Source: Thermomonas sp. XSG
GTDB lineage: Bacteria; Pseudomonadota; Gammaproteobacteria; Xanthomonadales; Xanthomonadaceae
Length of the DNA stretch: 64,000 bases
Reading direction: 5' to 3'
Assembly (NCBI RefSeq): GCF_014678725.1
Contig: NZ_CP061497.1
Span: forward strand, 248,001-312,000
Part shown: in pieces, positions 54,542 to 62,907 of the stretch
Layout: each line of letters opens with the position of its first letter
Numbering within the stretch: position 1 is the stretch's first letter
The notes under the pieces: generated by a model
Database searches by the model: none
The model's input: the letters and a program-made list of their open reading frames with translations, nothing else
Told to the model about the DNA's origin: nothing
Position numbers and translations under genes: made by a program

Positions 54542-55231
54542 ATGGCCCGACACCCCCGCATCGACCTCCCCGGCATCCCGCAGCACGTCGTGCAGCGCGG
54601 CAACAACCGCCTGCCCTGCTTCCTGGACGACGAGGACCGCGCCCGCTACCGCCAACTGTTGCGCGAAGCCCTGTTGGCCAGCGACTGCCGGCTGCACGCC
54701 TACGTGCTGATGGACAACCACGTGCACCTGCTGGTCACGCCGCACCGGGCCGGCGCCATCGGCCAGCTGATGCAGCACCTGGGCCGCCAGTACGTGGGCC
54801 AGTTCAACGCCCGCCACGGCCGCACCGGCACGTTGTGGGAAGGCCGCTACAAGGCTTGCCTGGTCGATACCACCGACTACCTGCTGCGCTGCGCCCGCTA
54901 TATCGACCTCAACCCGGTCCGCGCCCGCATGACCGACTCCCCCACCGCGTTCGCCTGGTCCAGCTGCGCCGGCCTGTGCGGCCTGCGCGATGACCCGCTG
55001 CTGGCGCCGCATCCCGTGCAACGCACCTTGGGCGCAGACGGCTATCGGGCGCTGCTGGCCGAAGCCCTGAGCGAAGAAGACCTCGCCGCCCTCCGCCTCT
55101 ACCTGCAACAGCAACGCGCCTATGGCCGCGACGACTTCCGCGCGATGGTCGAAGCCAAAACCCAACGGTTCGCCGGCGTTTGCCCGCGCATCGACCGGCC
55201 AAGGCCAAATCAATCATTGAAACGGGAATAA
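54542..55231 (+). CDS. REP-associated tyrosine transposase (RAYT, Y1/HUH type)
   Basis: A 229-residue single-strand DNA transposase of the IS200-like Y1 superfamily that binds REP hairpins. The HUH-like motif is H60-V-H62 in DNHVHLLV, the catalytic tyrosine is the Y120 of RYIDLNPVRA, and WEGRYKA at 99-105 is a RAYT hallmark. The start at 54542 (MARHPRIDLPG) is the family start; an upstream ATG in the same frame lies in REP-like leader sequence. It is flanked by inverted REPs (54439-54456 and 55230-55247), the right one overlapping its stop codon. It mobilises or maintains the REPs of the genome rather than itself. Confidence 0.92.
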   Translation: MARHPRIDLPGIPQHVVQRGNNRLPCFLDDEDRARYRQLLREALLASDCRLHAYVLMDNHVHLLVTPHRAGAIGQLMQHLGRQYVGQFNARHGRTGTLWEGRYKACLVDTTDYLLRCARYIDLNPVRARMTDSPTAFAWSSCAGLCGLRDDPLLAPHPVQRTLGADGYRALLAEALSEEDLAALRLYLQQQRAYGRDDFRAMVEAKTQRFAGVCPRIDRPRPNQSLKRE

Positions 55232-55250
55232 GTGAACCTGACCCCGTTTT
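55224..55250 (-). repeat. REP B, overlapping the RAYT stop codon
   Basis: GGGAATAAGTGAACCTGACC continues to 55250 and contains the exact reverse complement of REP A's 18-base core (55230-55247). The stop codon TAA of the transposase is part of it (55229-55231). Confidence 0.85.
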
Positions 55251-55251
55251 C

Positions 55252-55350
55252 CTGGTCGAAAGCCAAGACCCAGCGGTTAGCCGGCGTGAGGCCGGCGCAT
55301 CGGCCGGCGAAATCATCGGTTATGGAATAAATGAACCTGACCCCGTTTTT
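55252..55350 (+). repeat. Degenerate duplicate of the RAYT 3' end plus REP
   Basis: The stretch CTGGTCGAAAGCCAAGACCC and what follows aligns with the last ~105 bases of the transposase gene and REP B (from about 55145), with many mismatches and no open frame. It ends in REP C. It is a decayed tandem copy of the transposase tail. Confidence 0.7.
55324..55350 (-). repeat. REP C
   Basis: AAATGAACCTGACCCCGT at 55329-55346 differs at one base from REP B (17 of 18). It is at the end of the duplicated transposase tail, followed by a second partial copy GACCCCGTTTTTCG. Confidence 0.8.
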
Positions 55351-55400
55351 CGACCCCGTTTTTCGTCCACTCCGCCCCCTTTTTGCACCCTTTTTGGCAG

Positions 55401-55428
55401 AGAAAGTCGACTCTGACCCCTGTTTTCT
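55401..55428 (-). repeat. REP D, second subfamily
   Basis: AGAAAGTCGACTCTGACCCC followed by TGTTTTC belongs to the GGGGTCAGAGTC-ACTTTTC subfamily found as an inverted pair in icmF (60433-60527), with an extra base. It begins just after the 3' end of the helicase/DUF2290 module. Confidence 0.7.
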
Positions 55429-55429
55429 G

Positions 55430-56077
55430 CTATGTCAGGTGCAGCTCGATGCGATCCACCGCACCGAAGTATCTCTCTTCCAAGCGTGTGGACGGCTCAC
55501 GAATTGAGTTGACAAAGCGATTCAGACCCTTGCGAGTCAAGAGCTGCTCCCAGCTCTTCGGATACATCTGTCGCATGACAAAAAGGACAAATGATGCTGC
55601 GCTCATTTTGTTGCTGCAGAGCCGCACTTCGTTGCCTAGGCCAATGTGAATGTGCGCCACGGGATGGACGCCTTCCTGGTAGCCTCTCGGATCGTAGTCG
55701 TAACGTATCGGCGTGACATGGCGTCTTTCCGCTGCCGTATCTATGACGTTTTGATAACTGCCTGCCATCTCGCGCCGGATGCGAGGGTTGTTCTCCTCGC
55801 CGCGTTCGGCCAGATAGTCAGGAAACGTCATAATTTCCAAAGGACAATGAATAAACGAGTACGAAGGCGACAGTCCTTCAGAAAAAAGAAACAAGGAGTG
55901 GTCTTGCATTCGCAAGTGGTACCACCGGTTAGCTAGCGCAGACCGCCACTGATCCACGTACTGCAATGTACGCAGTTCGCCCACAACTTCATGCGAAACC
56001 ACAAAGTGGGCGTCCCCATATTCGTCAACGGGAAATCCCGCCTCCCGCGCTATCGCTTGAAGACGTTGCCTGTACAT
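55430..56077 (-). CDS. DUF2290-like protein
   Basis: A 215-residue soluble protein whose sequence pattern (ANRWYHLRMQDHSLFLFSEG, then SYSFIHCPLEIMTFPDYLAERGEE, then HPVAHIHIGLGNEVRL) resembles DUF2290, a family of unknown function usually found beside DNA-binding or helicase genes. The HxHxG segment could be a metal site. It starts two bases after the helicase stop and is surely cotranscribed. Base composition is near 50-55% G+C by eye, well below the window average, and codon use differs. It ends at REP D. Function is unknown; a role with the helicase is inferred. Confidence 0.6.
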   Translation of the reverse strand: MYRQRLQAIAREAGFPVDEYGDAHFVVSHEVVGELRTLQYVDQWRSALANRWYHLRMQDHSLFLFSEGLSPSYSFIHCPLEIMTFPDYLAERGEENNPRIRREMAGSYQNVIDTAAERRHVTPIRYDYDPRGYQEGVHPVAHIHIGLGNEVRLCSNKMSAASFVLFVMRQMYPKSWEQLLTRKGLNRFVNSIREPSTRLEERYFGAVDRIELHLT

Positions 56078-56079
56078 CG

Positions 56080-58152
56080 CTATTTGAACCGCTTCTTGGA
56101 GCGTTTCTGCGCTTGCACCTCGCGAAGCTTCTTCCGCAGGATTCGCTCAAAGTCCTCGGGATCCAACGACTGCCCCAAGTGAGAGATCTCTTCATCCACC
56201 TCCGACGGCTCCGCTTGGACCAGATCCCGTTTCATGAACACCAAATCCTGCTCACTAGGCTGAGTGAATCGCAGTGCAGGAAACTGCGCCTTTGCACGCG
56301 CGAGCTCAGCAGCGAAAGCTTGGGCGGCGCTACCAACGCCGGTTACGCAAAGCCACCCTTTGGCTCTTGTCATCGCGGTGAAGGCGCAATTTCGAGATCG
56401 AGGACTAGGCCGCCAGAACAGCGCATCAATGCCCACCAAGTAAACGCAGTAGGCTTCGTTACCTTTCGCTTTATAGACCGTGGAAAGAGTTACCGCTCCC
56501 TCCTGCTGGAAGTCCGGCACGCCGTAGGACTGCGCATGGATGTTGTTGACCACGATACCAACGGCTCGGAGTGCGGAGCTGACTGCATTCAAGTACATCC
56601 CGGTATTCCGGTCATCTGCGCAAATGACCAAAATATCTTCCGGAGGAACTCCATGCTGCTGGATGTCGGACTGGATACGCTCAACGACGTAGCTGACCTC
56701 TTCATTTGCCCGACCGAAGACCTGACATGAAATTATTTCGTCCGCTGAGCACGAGTCACTGATAGACGAAGGTGAGTTCTCACGTGGACGCACGATGACT
56801 GCAGGCTTCAAAGGCGCGAGCTCACCCTCAACTTCATAACCAAAGTCTTCCCAGTGGTCCTTAGACTCAAGCATTTGCACTACCTTGTCGCCGTAAATGC
56901 CGAAGCCGATTGCATGAGCGCAAACCAGAATTTCCCGGGGATTTCGGTAGCACTTGTGCAACACGATCTCCTCCTCAAAATTGACGTGCGGGACTTCCTC
57001 ACCGTCGGTTCCAAACAGGATCGCTGCGGTTGGCGTCTCGACGTCGAAGATTGTTTGAAATACGTCGTACGCGATAACTAACTTTTCGTCGACGGCTAAC
57101 CGAAGTGCCAACCTCATGAACTCCGGCGGAAAGTCTTGAGCCTCATCAACGAACACATAATCAAATGAGTTGATTACGTTGGGGTCGGCCAGCAGAGGGC
57201 GGCACACGGCCGCGAAAGGCTGCCGCGCCGAGATTCGTTGAGCTTCGGCGAAGTTAAGCGGAGTATGGCCGAAGCGTCGAGCGGTCTGATGATAGAGCCC
57301 ATCGACTGTCGCCCCTCCCCATGCATGCAATATCTGGATCTTCTTCCAGTCCGGATCTCGATCCTCATGCATCCTGTAGAATCGAGTTATTAGTTGCTTG
57401 ATGTGCTGGTAGAGGCTCTTTGTGTAAAACGTGACCGCTATCCGAGCGTCTGGTTCGCGCACCGCGGTTAGCGCGGCCTTAAGCGCAAGAACGACAGTTT
57501 TCCCCGATCCCGCCAGACCCTGGATTCGCTGCGGCCCCGTGGTCTCGGTCATGTAGGCAACACGCTGATCGCGATCGAATCTACGTATTTCGTCTTCAAG
57601 CCGAGCGATTATTCCTACTTTTGCTTCGGGTGCGAAATTTTCGACAGGGCGCTCCTTCGCCTTGATGAGAGCTTTCGACCCGTCTAACGTCGAAACGAGT
57701 TCCGCAAAAACCCCTTCGTCGATTTGTGCACCAAGCTTCATGGACGCGAGCGCGGAGTCGAGGCCGGCCAGCCCAACTTGGATATTCTCGCCCGCGCCGC
57801 CTTCTGGGATCCAAATACATGCATCCAAGTTGAATCTTAGATTGGCGCGACCCGCACGCAGACGTGGATATCTCACCAAACGGGAAAACACCTGATTGAA
57901 AGCGCCATCCAGTTGCTCTTTAGCTCGATCAACATCCGCGCCCGGAGTGCTGATCAAAAGCACTCCATGCATCGGCGAAATTAAAACTAGATCAGCGACA
58001 AGTAGCTTCTCGTCTTCCCTAAAAAGCGGAAAGTTAAAAAAGATGATTGCATCTTCTAGAGATAACGGTGCCTCGTTTTTCTTGAGGTGGTCAATCAGAA
58101 TCCGAGCACTCGGATCTGCTCGAATAACCGACTCCTTCGGATAAATTTGCAC
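56080..58152 (-). CDS. NERD-like N-terminal, SF1 (UvrD-like) helicase
   Basis: A 690-residue ATP-dependent helicase of the UvrD/Rep superfamily. A possible NERD/nuclease-like N-terminal region (about residues 1-175, with VADLVLISPMHGVLLIST as in NERD) precedes the helicase core: a Q-motif-like FDRDQRVAY (192-200), Walker A GLAGSGKT (212-219), Walker B FVDEAQDF (334-341), motif III/IV CYRNPREI (401-408) and motif V/VI TVYKAKGNEA with TAMTRAKG. Start is GTG at 58152, with GGGGG-type SD. Composition is low in G+C compared with its surroundings. It forms an operon with the DUF2290-like gene. DNA repair or defence against foreign DNA is inferred. Confidence 0.82.
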   Translation of the reverse strand: MQIYPKESVIRADPSARILIDHLKKNEAPLSLEDAIIFFNFPLFREDEKLLVADLVLISPMHGVLLISTPGADVDRAKEQLDGAFNQVFSRLVRYPRLRAGRANLRFNLDACIWIPEGGAGENIQVGLAGLDSALASMKLGAQIDEGVFAELVSTLDGSKALIKAKERPVENFAPEAKVGIIARLEDEIRRFDRDQRVAYMTETTGPQRIQGLAGSGKTVVLALKAALTAVREPDARIAVTFYTKSLYQHIKQLITRFYRMHEDRDPDWKKIQILHAWGGATVDGLYHQTARRFGHTPLNFAEAQRISARQPFAAVCRPLLADPNVINSFDYVFVDEAQDFPPEFMRLALRLAVDEKLVIAYDVFQTIFDVETPTAAILFGTDGEEVPHVNFEEEIVLHKCYRNPREILVCAHAIGFGIYGDKVVQMLESKDHWEDFGYEVEGELAPLKPAVIVRPRENSPSSISDSCSADEIISCQVFGRANEEVSYVVERIQSDIQQHGVPPEDILVICADDRNTGMYLNAVSSALRAVGIVVNNIHAQSYGVPDFQQEGAVTLSTVYKAKGNEAYCVYLVGIDALFWRPSPRSRNCAFTAMTRAKGWLCVTGVGSAAQAFAAELARAKAQFPALRFTQPSEQDLVFMKRDLVQAEPSEVDEEISHLGQSLDPEDFERILRKKLREVQAQKRSKKRFK

Positions 58153-58190
58153 CTTACTACCCCCATATCCGTTCTGAACTAAACGCTGAG

Positions 58191-58220
58191 AAAAAAGCCC
58201 GCATCAGTGCGGGCTTTTTC
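58191..58220 (-). terminator. Rho-independent terminator of icmF
   Basis: On the minus strand AAAGCCCGCA, loop CTGA, TGCGGGCTTT form a 10-base-pair hairpin followed by a run of T. It lies 7 bases after the icmF stop and ends transcription before the helicase module. It also works as an inverted repeat on the plus strand. Confidence 0.85.
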
Positions 58221-58226
58221 GTTGCG

Positions 58227-61200
58227 CTACATATTCCGCCTGTACTCCCCGCCCACCTCATACAACGCATGGCTGATCTGCCCCAGCGAATGCGTCTTCA
58301 CCGCTTCCATCAGCGATTCAAACACATTCCGCCTCTCCCGCGCAGTCGCCTGCAGCCCCTTCAGCCCTTCTGAAGCAAACCCGTTGCGGTTGCCCTGATA
58401 CCCCGCCACGTTCGCGATCTGCTGCCCCTTCTCCTCTTCCGTGGAGCGGATCAGCTCGATCTCGGTGACGATGTCGCCGCCGTGTTCCTTGGGCAGGAAG
58501 GTGTTGACGCCGACCAGCGGCAGGCTGCCGTCGTGCTTCTTGTGCTCGTAGTACAGGCTTTCTTCCTGGATCTTGCCGCGCTGGTACATGGTGTCCATGG
58601 CGCCCAGCACGCCGCCGCGCTCGCTGATGGCCTCGAACTCCTTGTACACGGCCTCTTCCACGAGGTCGGTGAGCTTGTCCACGATGAAGCTGCCCTGCCA
58701 CGGGTTCTCGCAGAAGTTCAGCCCCAGCTCCTTGTTGATGATCATCTGGATGGCCACGGCGCGGCGCACGGACTCTTCCGTGGGCGTGGTGATAGCTTCG
58801 TCGTAGGCGTTGGTGTGCAGGCTGTTGCAGTTGTCGAACAGCGCGTACAGGGCCTGCAGCGTGGTGCGGATGTCGTTGAACTGGATTTCCTGCGCGTGCA
58901 ATGAGCGCCCGCTGGTCTGGATGTGGTACTTCATCATCTGGCTGCGCGGGCTGGCGCCGTAGCGCTCGCGCATGGCGCGGGCCCAGATGCGGCGGGCCAC
59001 GCGGCCGATGACGGTGTACTCCGGGTCCATGCCGTTGCTGAAGAAGAAGCTCAGGTTGGGCGCGAAGTCGTCGATCTTCATCCCGCGCGCCAGGTAGTAC
59101 TCCACGATGGTGAAGCCGTTGGACAGGGTGAAGGCCAGCTGGCTGATCGGGTTCGCGCCGGCTTCGGCGATGTGGTAGCCGGAGATGGACACCGAATAGA
59201 AGTTGCGGACGCCGTTGTCGACGAAGTACTGCTGGATGTCGCCCATCATGCGCAGGGCGAATTCCGTGCTGAAGATGCAGGTGTTTTGCGCCTGGTCTTC
59301 CTTCAGGATGTCCGCCTGCACGGTGCCGCGCACGGTCTTCAGCGTCTGCGCCTTGATGCGGGCGTAGGTCTCGGCGTCCACCAGCTGGTCGCCGGACACG
59401 CCCAGCAGGCCCAAGCCCAGGCCGTTGTTGCCCTGCGGCAGCTCGCCTGCGTAGCGCGGGCGTGGCTTGCCCTCGAACAGCGCGTCGATCTTCTGTTGCG
59501 CCTCGGCCCAGCGCGCCGGGTCGGCCTTCAGGTATTGCTCCACCTGCTGGTCGATGGCGGTGTTCATGAACATCGCCAGGATCATCGGTGCGGGGCCGTT
59601 GATGGTCATCGACACGCTGGTGGTGGGCGCGCACAGGTCGAAGCCGGAGTACAGCTTCTTCATGTCGTCCAGCGTGGGCACGTTGACGCCGGAATTGCCG
59701 ATCTTGCCGTAGATGTCCGGGCGCGGCGCCGGGTCTTCGCCGTACAGGGTCACGCTGTCGAAGGCGGTGGACAGGCGCGCGGCCGGCTGGCCCAGGCTGA
59801 GGTAGTGGAAGCGGCGGTTGGTGCGCTCCGGGGTACCCTCGCCCGCGAACATGCGGATGGGGTCTTCGCCGGTGCGGCGGTACGGGTATACGCCGCCGGT
59901 GTAGGGGTAGTAACCGGGCAGGTTTTCCTTCTGCAGGAACACCAGCAGCTCGCCCCAGGCCTTGTAGGTGGGCGCGGCGATCTTGGGGATCTGCTGGTGG
60001 CTGAGCGACTCGCGGTAGTTCTCGACGCGGATGGTCTTGTCGCGCACCTGGTATTCGTTCACCGGCTCGGTGATGGATTTCAGGCGGGCCGGCCAGTCGC
60101 GCAGCAGCTTCAGCGCCTCGGAATCCAGCGACTGGATGGCGTCGTTGTAGCGCTGGCGCAGGGTCTTGAGGCTGCGGTCGTCGCCTTCGGTGAGGGCTTC
60201 GGCCGGGTACAGGTCCAGCGCCCTGGGCAACGCGGCGTCGTCCAGTTCCTTCAATGCGTCCCACAGCGACTGCGCGCGGTCGGCGATCTCCGCCTGCGAT
60301 TCGATGCGGGCGTTGATGTTGCGGCCCTGCTCGGCGATCTCCGCCAGGTAGCGCACGCGGTTGCCGGGGATGAGGACGGTGGCGCGGGGTTCCTTGAGGG
60401 TGGTGTCGATGTTGGGGACAAGGAGGGAAAGGGGGAAAAGGGGGTCAGAGTCACTTTTCGACTCACCCTCACCGCCACCAGCACTGCCTGCATCCGAAAA
60501 GTGACTCTGACCCCCTTTTCCTTTCCCGCCTCCCAGCTTCTCGCGCAGCAGGCGGCACAGGTTGGCGAACATCCAGTTCAGGCCGGGGTCGTTGAACTGG
60601 CTGGCGATGGTGGGATAGACCGGGACGTCTTCGTCCTTGGTCTGGAACGCCACGCGGTTGCGCTTCCACTGCTTGCGCACGTCGCGCAGGGCGTCTTCGG
60701 CGCCGCGCTTGTCGAACTTGTTGAGGACGACGAGTTCCGCGTAGTCCAGCATGTCGATCTTCTCGAGCTGGCTGGGCGCGCCGAAGTCGCTGGTCATCAC
60801 GTACATGGGGAAATCGACCAGGTCGACGATCTCCGAATCGCTCTGGCCGATGCCGGCGGTTTCCACGATCACCAGGTCATAGCCCAGCGACTTCAGGAAG
60901 GCGATGCAGTCCTTCAAGACCACATTCGTGGCCATGTGCTGGCGGCGGGTGGCCATGGAGCGCATGAACACGCGCGGGCTGCGCAGCGAGTTCATGCGGA
61001 TGCGGTCGCCCAGCAGCGCGCCGCCGGTGCGGCGGCGGGTGGGGTCCACGCTGATCACGGCCACGTGCATGTCCGGGAAGTTGGCCAGGAAGCGGTTGAG
61101 CAGTTCGTCCGTGACCGACGACTTGCCGGCGCCGCCAGTGCCGGTGATGCCCACCACGGGGGTCTTGCCGCCGGCCAGCTGCCATTCCTTGCGCAGGTGG

Positions 61201-61772
61201 GCCAGCGTGCTTTCGTCCAGCGCCTGCTCCTCGATGGCGCTGAGCATGCGGCCGATTTCGATCTCGTTGTCGAAGCCCACCTTGTGCGGGGTTTCCACCG
61301 GCAGGCGTGCGGCCTCGGCGCGCTTGACCACGTCCTCGATCATCGCCACCAGCCCCATGTGCATGCCGTCGTTGGGGTGGTAGATGCGCTCGACGCCGTA
61401 GGCCTCCAGCTCGCGGATTTCCTCCGGGGTGATGGTGCCGCCGCCGCCGGCGAACACGCGGATGTGCGCGGCGTCGCGCTGCTTCAGCATGTCCACCATG
61501 TACTTCAGGTATTCCACGTGGCCGCCCTGGTAGGACGACAGCGCGATGGCGTCGGCGTCTTCCTGCAGCGCCGCGCGCACCACGTCTTCCACGCTGCGGT
61601 TGTGGCCCAGGTGGATGACTTCCGCGCCCTGCGCCTGGATCAGCCGGCGCATGATGTTGATGGCGGCGTCGTGGCCGTCGAACAGGCTGGCGGCGGTGAC
61701 GAAGCGCAACGGCGTGCGGTTTTCGTCAAGCGCAGGGGGCTGCTGCGGGAGGGTTTCGGCCGTGGTGCTCAT
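58227..61772 (-). CDS. icmF: Fused isobutyryl-CoA mutase IcmF
   Basis: A 1181-residue coenzyme-B12-dependent enzyme that interconverts isobutyryl-CoA and n-butyryl-CoA. Domains in order: B12-binding (about 20-150, with DGHD at 32-35 and SSYQGGH), G-protein chaperone MeaI type (about 200-410, P-loop GTGGAGKSS at 211-219), a linker, then the substrate-binding mutase barrel (about 480-1181, with the [14 protein letters not shown] segment). Start 61772 ([10 protein letters not shown]) is the natural start. The linker at about residues 416-447 is encoded by an inverted REP pair (60433-60527), an unusual in-frame insertion. A REP-free linker is normal in the family. Confidence 0.93.
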   Translation of the reverse strand: MSTTAETLPQQPPALDENRTPLRFVTAASLFDGHDAAINIMRRLIQAQGAEVIHLGHNRSVEDVVRAALQEDADAIALSSYQGGHVEYLKYMVDMLKQRDAAHIRVFAGGGGTITPEEIRELEAYGVERIYHPNDGMHMGLVAMIEDVVKRAEAARLPVETPHKVGFDNEIEIGRMLSAIEEQALDESTLAHLRKEWQLAGGKTPVVGITGTGGAGKSSVTDELLNRFLANFPDMHVAVISVDPTRRRTGGALLGDRIRMNSLRSPRVFMRSMATRRQHMATNVVLKDCIAFLKSLGYDLVIVETAGIGQSDSEIVDLVDFPMYVMTSDFGAPSQLEKIDMLDYAELVVLNKFDKRGAEDALRDVRKQWKRNRVAFQTKDEDVPVYPTIASQFNDPGLNWMFANLCRLLREKLGGGKGKGGQSHFSDAGSAGGGEGESKSDSDPLFPLSLLVPNIDTTLKEPRATVLIPGNRVRYLAEIAEQGRNINARIESQAEIADRAQSLWDALKELDDAALPRALDLYPAEALTEGDDRSLKTLRQRYNDAIQSLDSEALKLLRDWPARLKSITEPVNEYQVRDKTIRVENYRESLSHQQIPKIAAPTYKAWGELLVFLQKENLPGYYPYTGGVYPYRRTGEDPIRMFAGEGTPERTNRRFHYLSLGQPAARLSTAFDSVTLYGEDPAPRPDIYGKIGNSGVNVPTLDDMKKLYSGFDLCAPTTSVSMTINGPAPMILAMFMNTAIDQQVEQYLKADPARWAEAQQKIDALFEGKPRPRYAGELPQGNNGLGLGLLGVSGDQLVDAETYARIKAQTLKTVRGTVQADILKEDQAQNTCIFSTEFALRMMGDIQQYFVDNGVRNFYSVSISGYHIAEAGANPISQLAFTLSNGFTIVEYYLARGMKIDDFAPNLSFFFSNGMDPEYTVIGRVARRIWARAMRERYGASPRSQMMKYHIQTSGRSLHAQEIQFNDIRTTLQALYALFDNCNSLHTNAYDEAITTPTEESVRRAVAIQMIINKELGLNFCENPWQGSFIVDKLTDLVEEAVYKEFEAISERGGVLGAMDTMYQRGKIQEESLYYEHKKHDGSLPLVGVNTFLPKEHGGDIVTEIELIRSTEEEKGQQIANVAGYQGNRNGFASEGLKGLQATARERRNVFESLMEAVKTHSLGQISHALYEVGGEYRRNM
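60433..60527 (-). repeat. Inverted REP pair (BIME) inside the icmF reading frame
   Basis: Two 27-base arms, 60434-60460 and 60495-60521, are perfect inverted copies and contain the GGGGTCAGAGTCACTTTTC-type REP core. A 34-base spacer lies between them. On the minus strand they are read as [11 protein letters not shown] and [12 protein letters not shown], with a glycine-rich spacer. The whole element is in frame and has no stop. Confidence 0.92.
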
Positions 61773-61853
61773 GACTGCATCCGCATGGAAATTGGGCAAT
61801 CCGCGATTGTAACGCGCAGGGTAGGATGGCCCGAACGCCACCGTGTCCTTGCC

Positions 61854-62684
61854 ATGCGCCCACGCCTGCTGCCCTGTTCCGCCGCCCTCCTCTCCCTTGC
61901 CCTGGCTGCCTGCCAGCACGCGCCGCCGACAACCGAGGCCACGCCGGCCAAGCCGCGGATGCTGCTGCTGGGGGAGGTGCACGACAACGCCGACGGCCAC
62001 GCCGCCCGCGCCGCGCTGCTGCGCAGGGAACTGGAAGCGGGCTGGCGGCCGGCTGTCGCGATGGAACAGTTCGACACCAGCCAGCAGCCGGCGCTGGACG
62101 CGGCCATGGCCGAATGCGGCGATGCCGCCTGCGTGGTGGCGCGGGTGGCCCCGCCGAAGGCCAGCTGGACGTGGGCGTACTACCAGCCGGTGATCGCTTT
62201 GGCGCTGGAGTACAAACTGCCGCTACTGGCCGCCAACCTGTCGCGCGCCGATGCATCCAAGGTGGTGAAGGAAGGCTTCGCCGCGGCGCTGCCGGCCGAA
62301 CTCATCGCCCGCTACAGGCTGGACGCGCTGCCTGCGGAAGTGCAGGCAGCGCAGGAAACCGAAGTGCGCGACAGCCACTGCGGCGCGCTGCCGGAATCGC
62401 TGGTGGCGCCGATGGCGAAAGCGCAGATCGCCCGCGACGTGGTGATGACCGAGACCATGCGCATGCACGCGGCCAGCGGCGTGGTGCTGATTGCCGGCAA
62501 CGGCCATGTGCGTGGCGATATCGCGGTGCCGTTCTGGCTGCGCGGCGACGGCATGGCACCGCGCGCGGTGGGCTTCCTGGAGCCCATGTCCAGCCCGACC
62601 GCGTTCGACGAGGTTCACCGCATCCCCGCGGCCCGGCGCCCGGATCCCTGCGCCGGCTTCAAGGCCCCGAAAGCCGCTGGCTGA
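61854..62684 (+). CDS. ChaN-family lipoprotein
   Basis: A 276-residue protein with a lipoprotein signal ([20 protein letters not shown] lipobox) and a ChaN-type haem-iron-binding domain: [14 protein letters not shown] (residues about 35-48), [15 protein letters not shown], the central [13 protein letters not shown], and a C-terminal [18 protein letters not shown]. ChaN-like proteins bind haem as cofacial dimers at the outer membrane and are linked with iron uptake. Start 61854 gives the signal. It is divergent from icmF, with 81 bases between starts. Confidence 0.85.
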   Translation: MRPRLLPCSAALLSLALAACQHAPPTTEATPAKPRMLLLGEVHDNADGHAARAALLRRELEAGWRPAVAMEQFDTSQQPALDAAMAECGDAACVVARVAPPKASWTWAYYQPVIALALEYKLPLLAANLSRADASKVVKEGFAAALPAELIARYRLDALPAEVQAAQETEVRDSHCGALPESLVAPMAKAQIARDVVMTETMRMHAASGVVLIAGNGHVRGDIAVPFWLRGDGMAPRAVGFLEPMSSPTAFDEVHRIPAARRPDPCAGFKAPKAAG

Positions 62685-62796
62685 GTGCGGCGCGCGGCGG
62701 CGGCGGCGCATCGCCACTCGCACTGCGCAGCGCGCCTTGATGGCCCCGCCGGGGGCCGTACCCATCCGTATGCCGACCCCGCTCCGGAGAATGGCC

Positions 62797-62838
62797 TAAA
62801 ATGCCCGGCTGTGACGGGGGGTTCACCCGGCCACAGCC
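62797..62838 (+). promoter_or_regulatory. Probable promoter -10 and 5' leader hairpin of the leucine dehydrogenase gene
   Basis: TAAAAT at 62797-62802 is a probable -10. Five bases later GGCTGTG (62807-62813) can pair with CACAGCC (62832-62838), with an inner CGGG/CCCG, so a strong hairpin would form at the very 5' end of the transcript. A good -35 is not visible. Confidence 0.45.
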
Positions 62839-62907
62839 ACCATATCCGCTTCCATCCCATAGCCACCGGTTCCGTAGTTCGCGACGGACCCGGCCGGAGT
62901 TATTGCA

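Noticed and set aside
58923-61853. Very long plus-strand open frame opposite icmF
   Set aside because: GC-rich antisense artefact; only its last part (from 61854) is the ChaN-type gene, with its own signal peptide.
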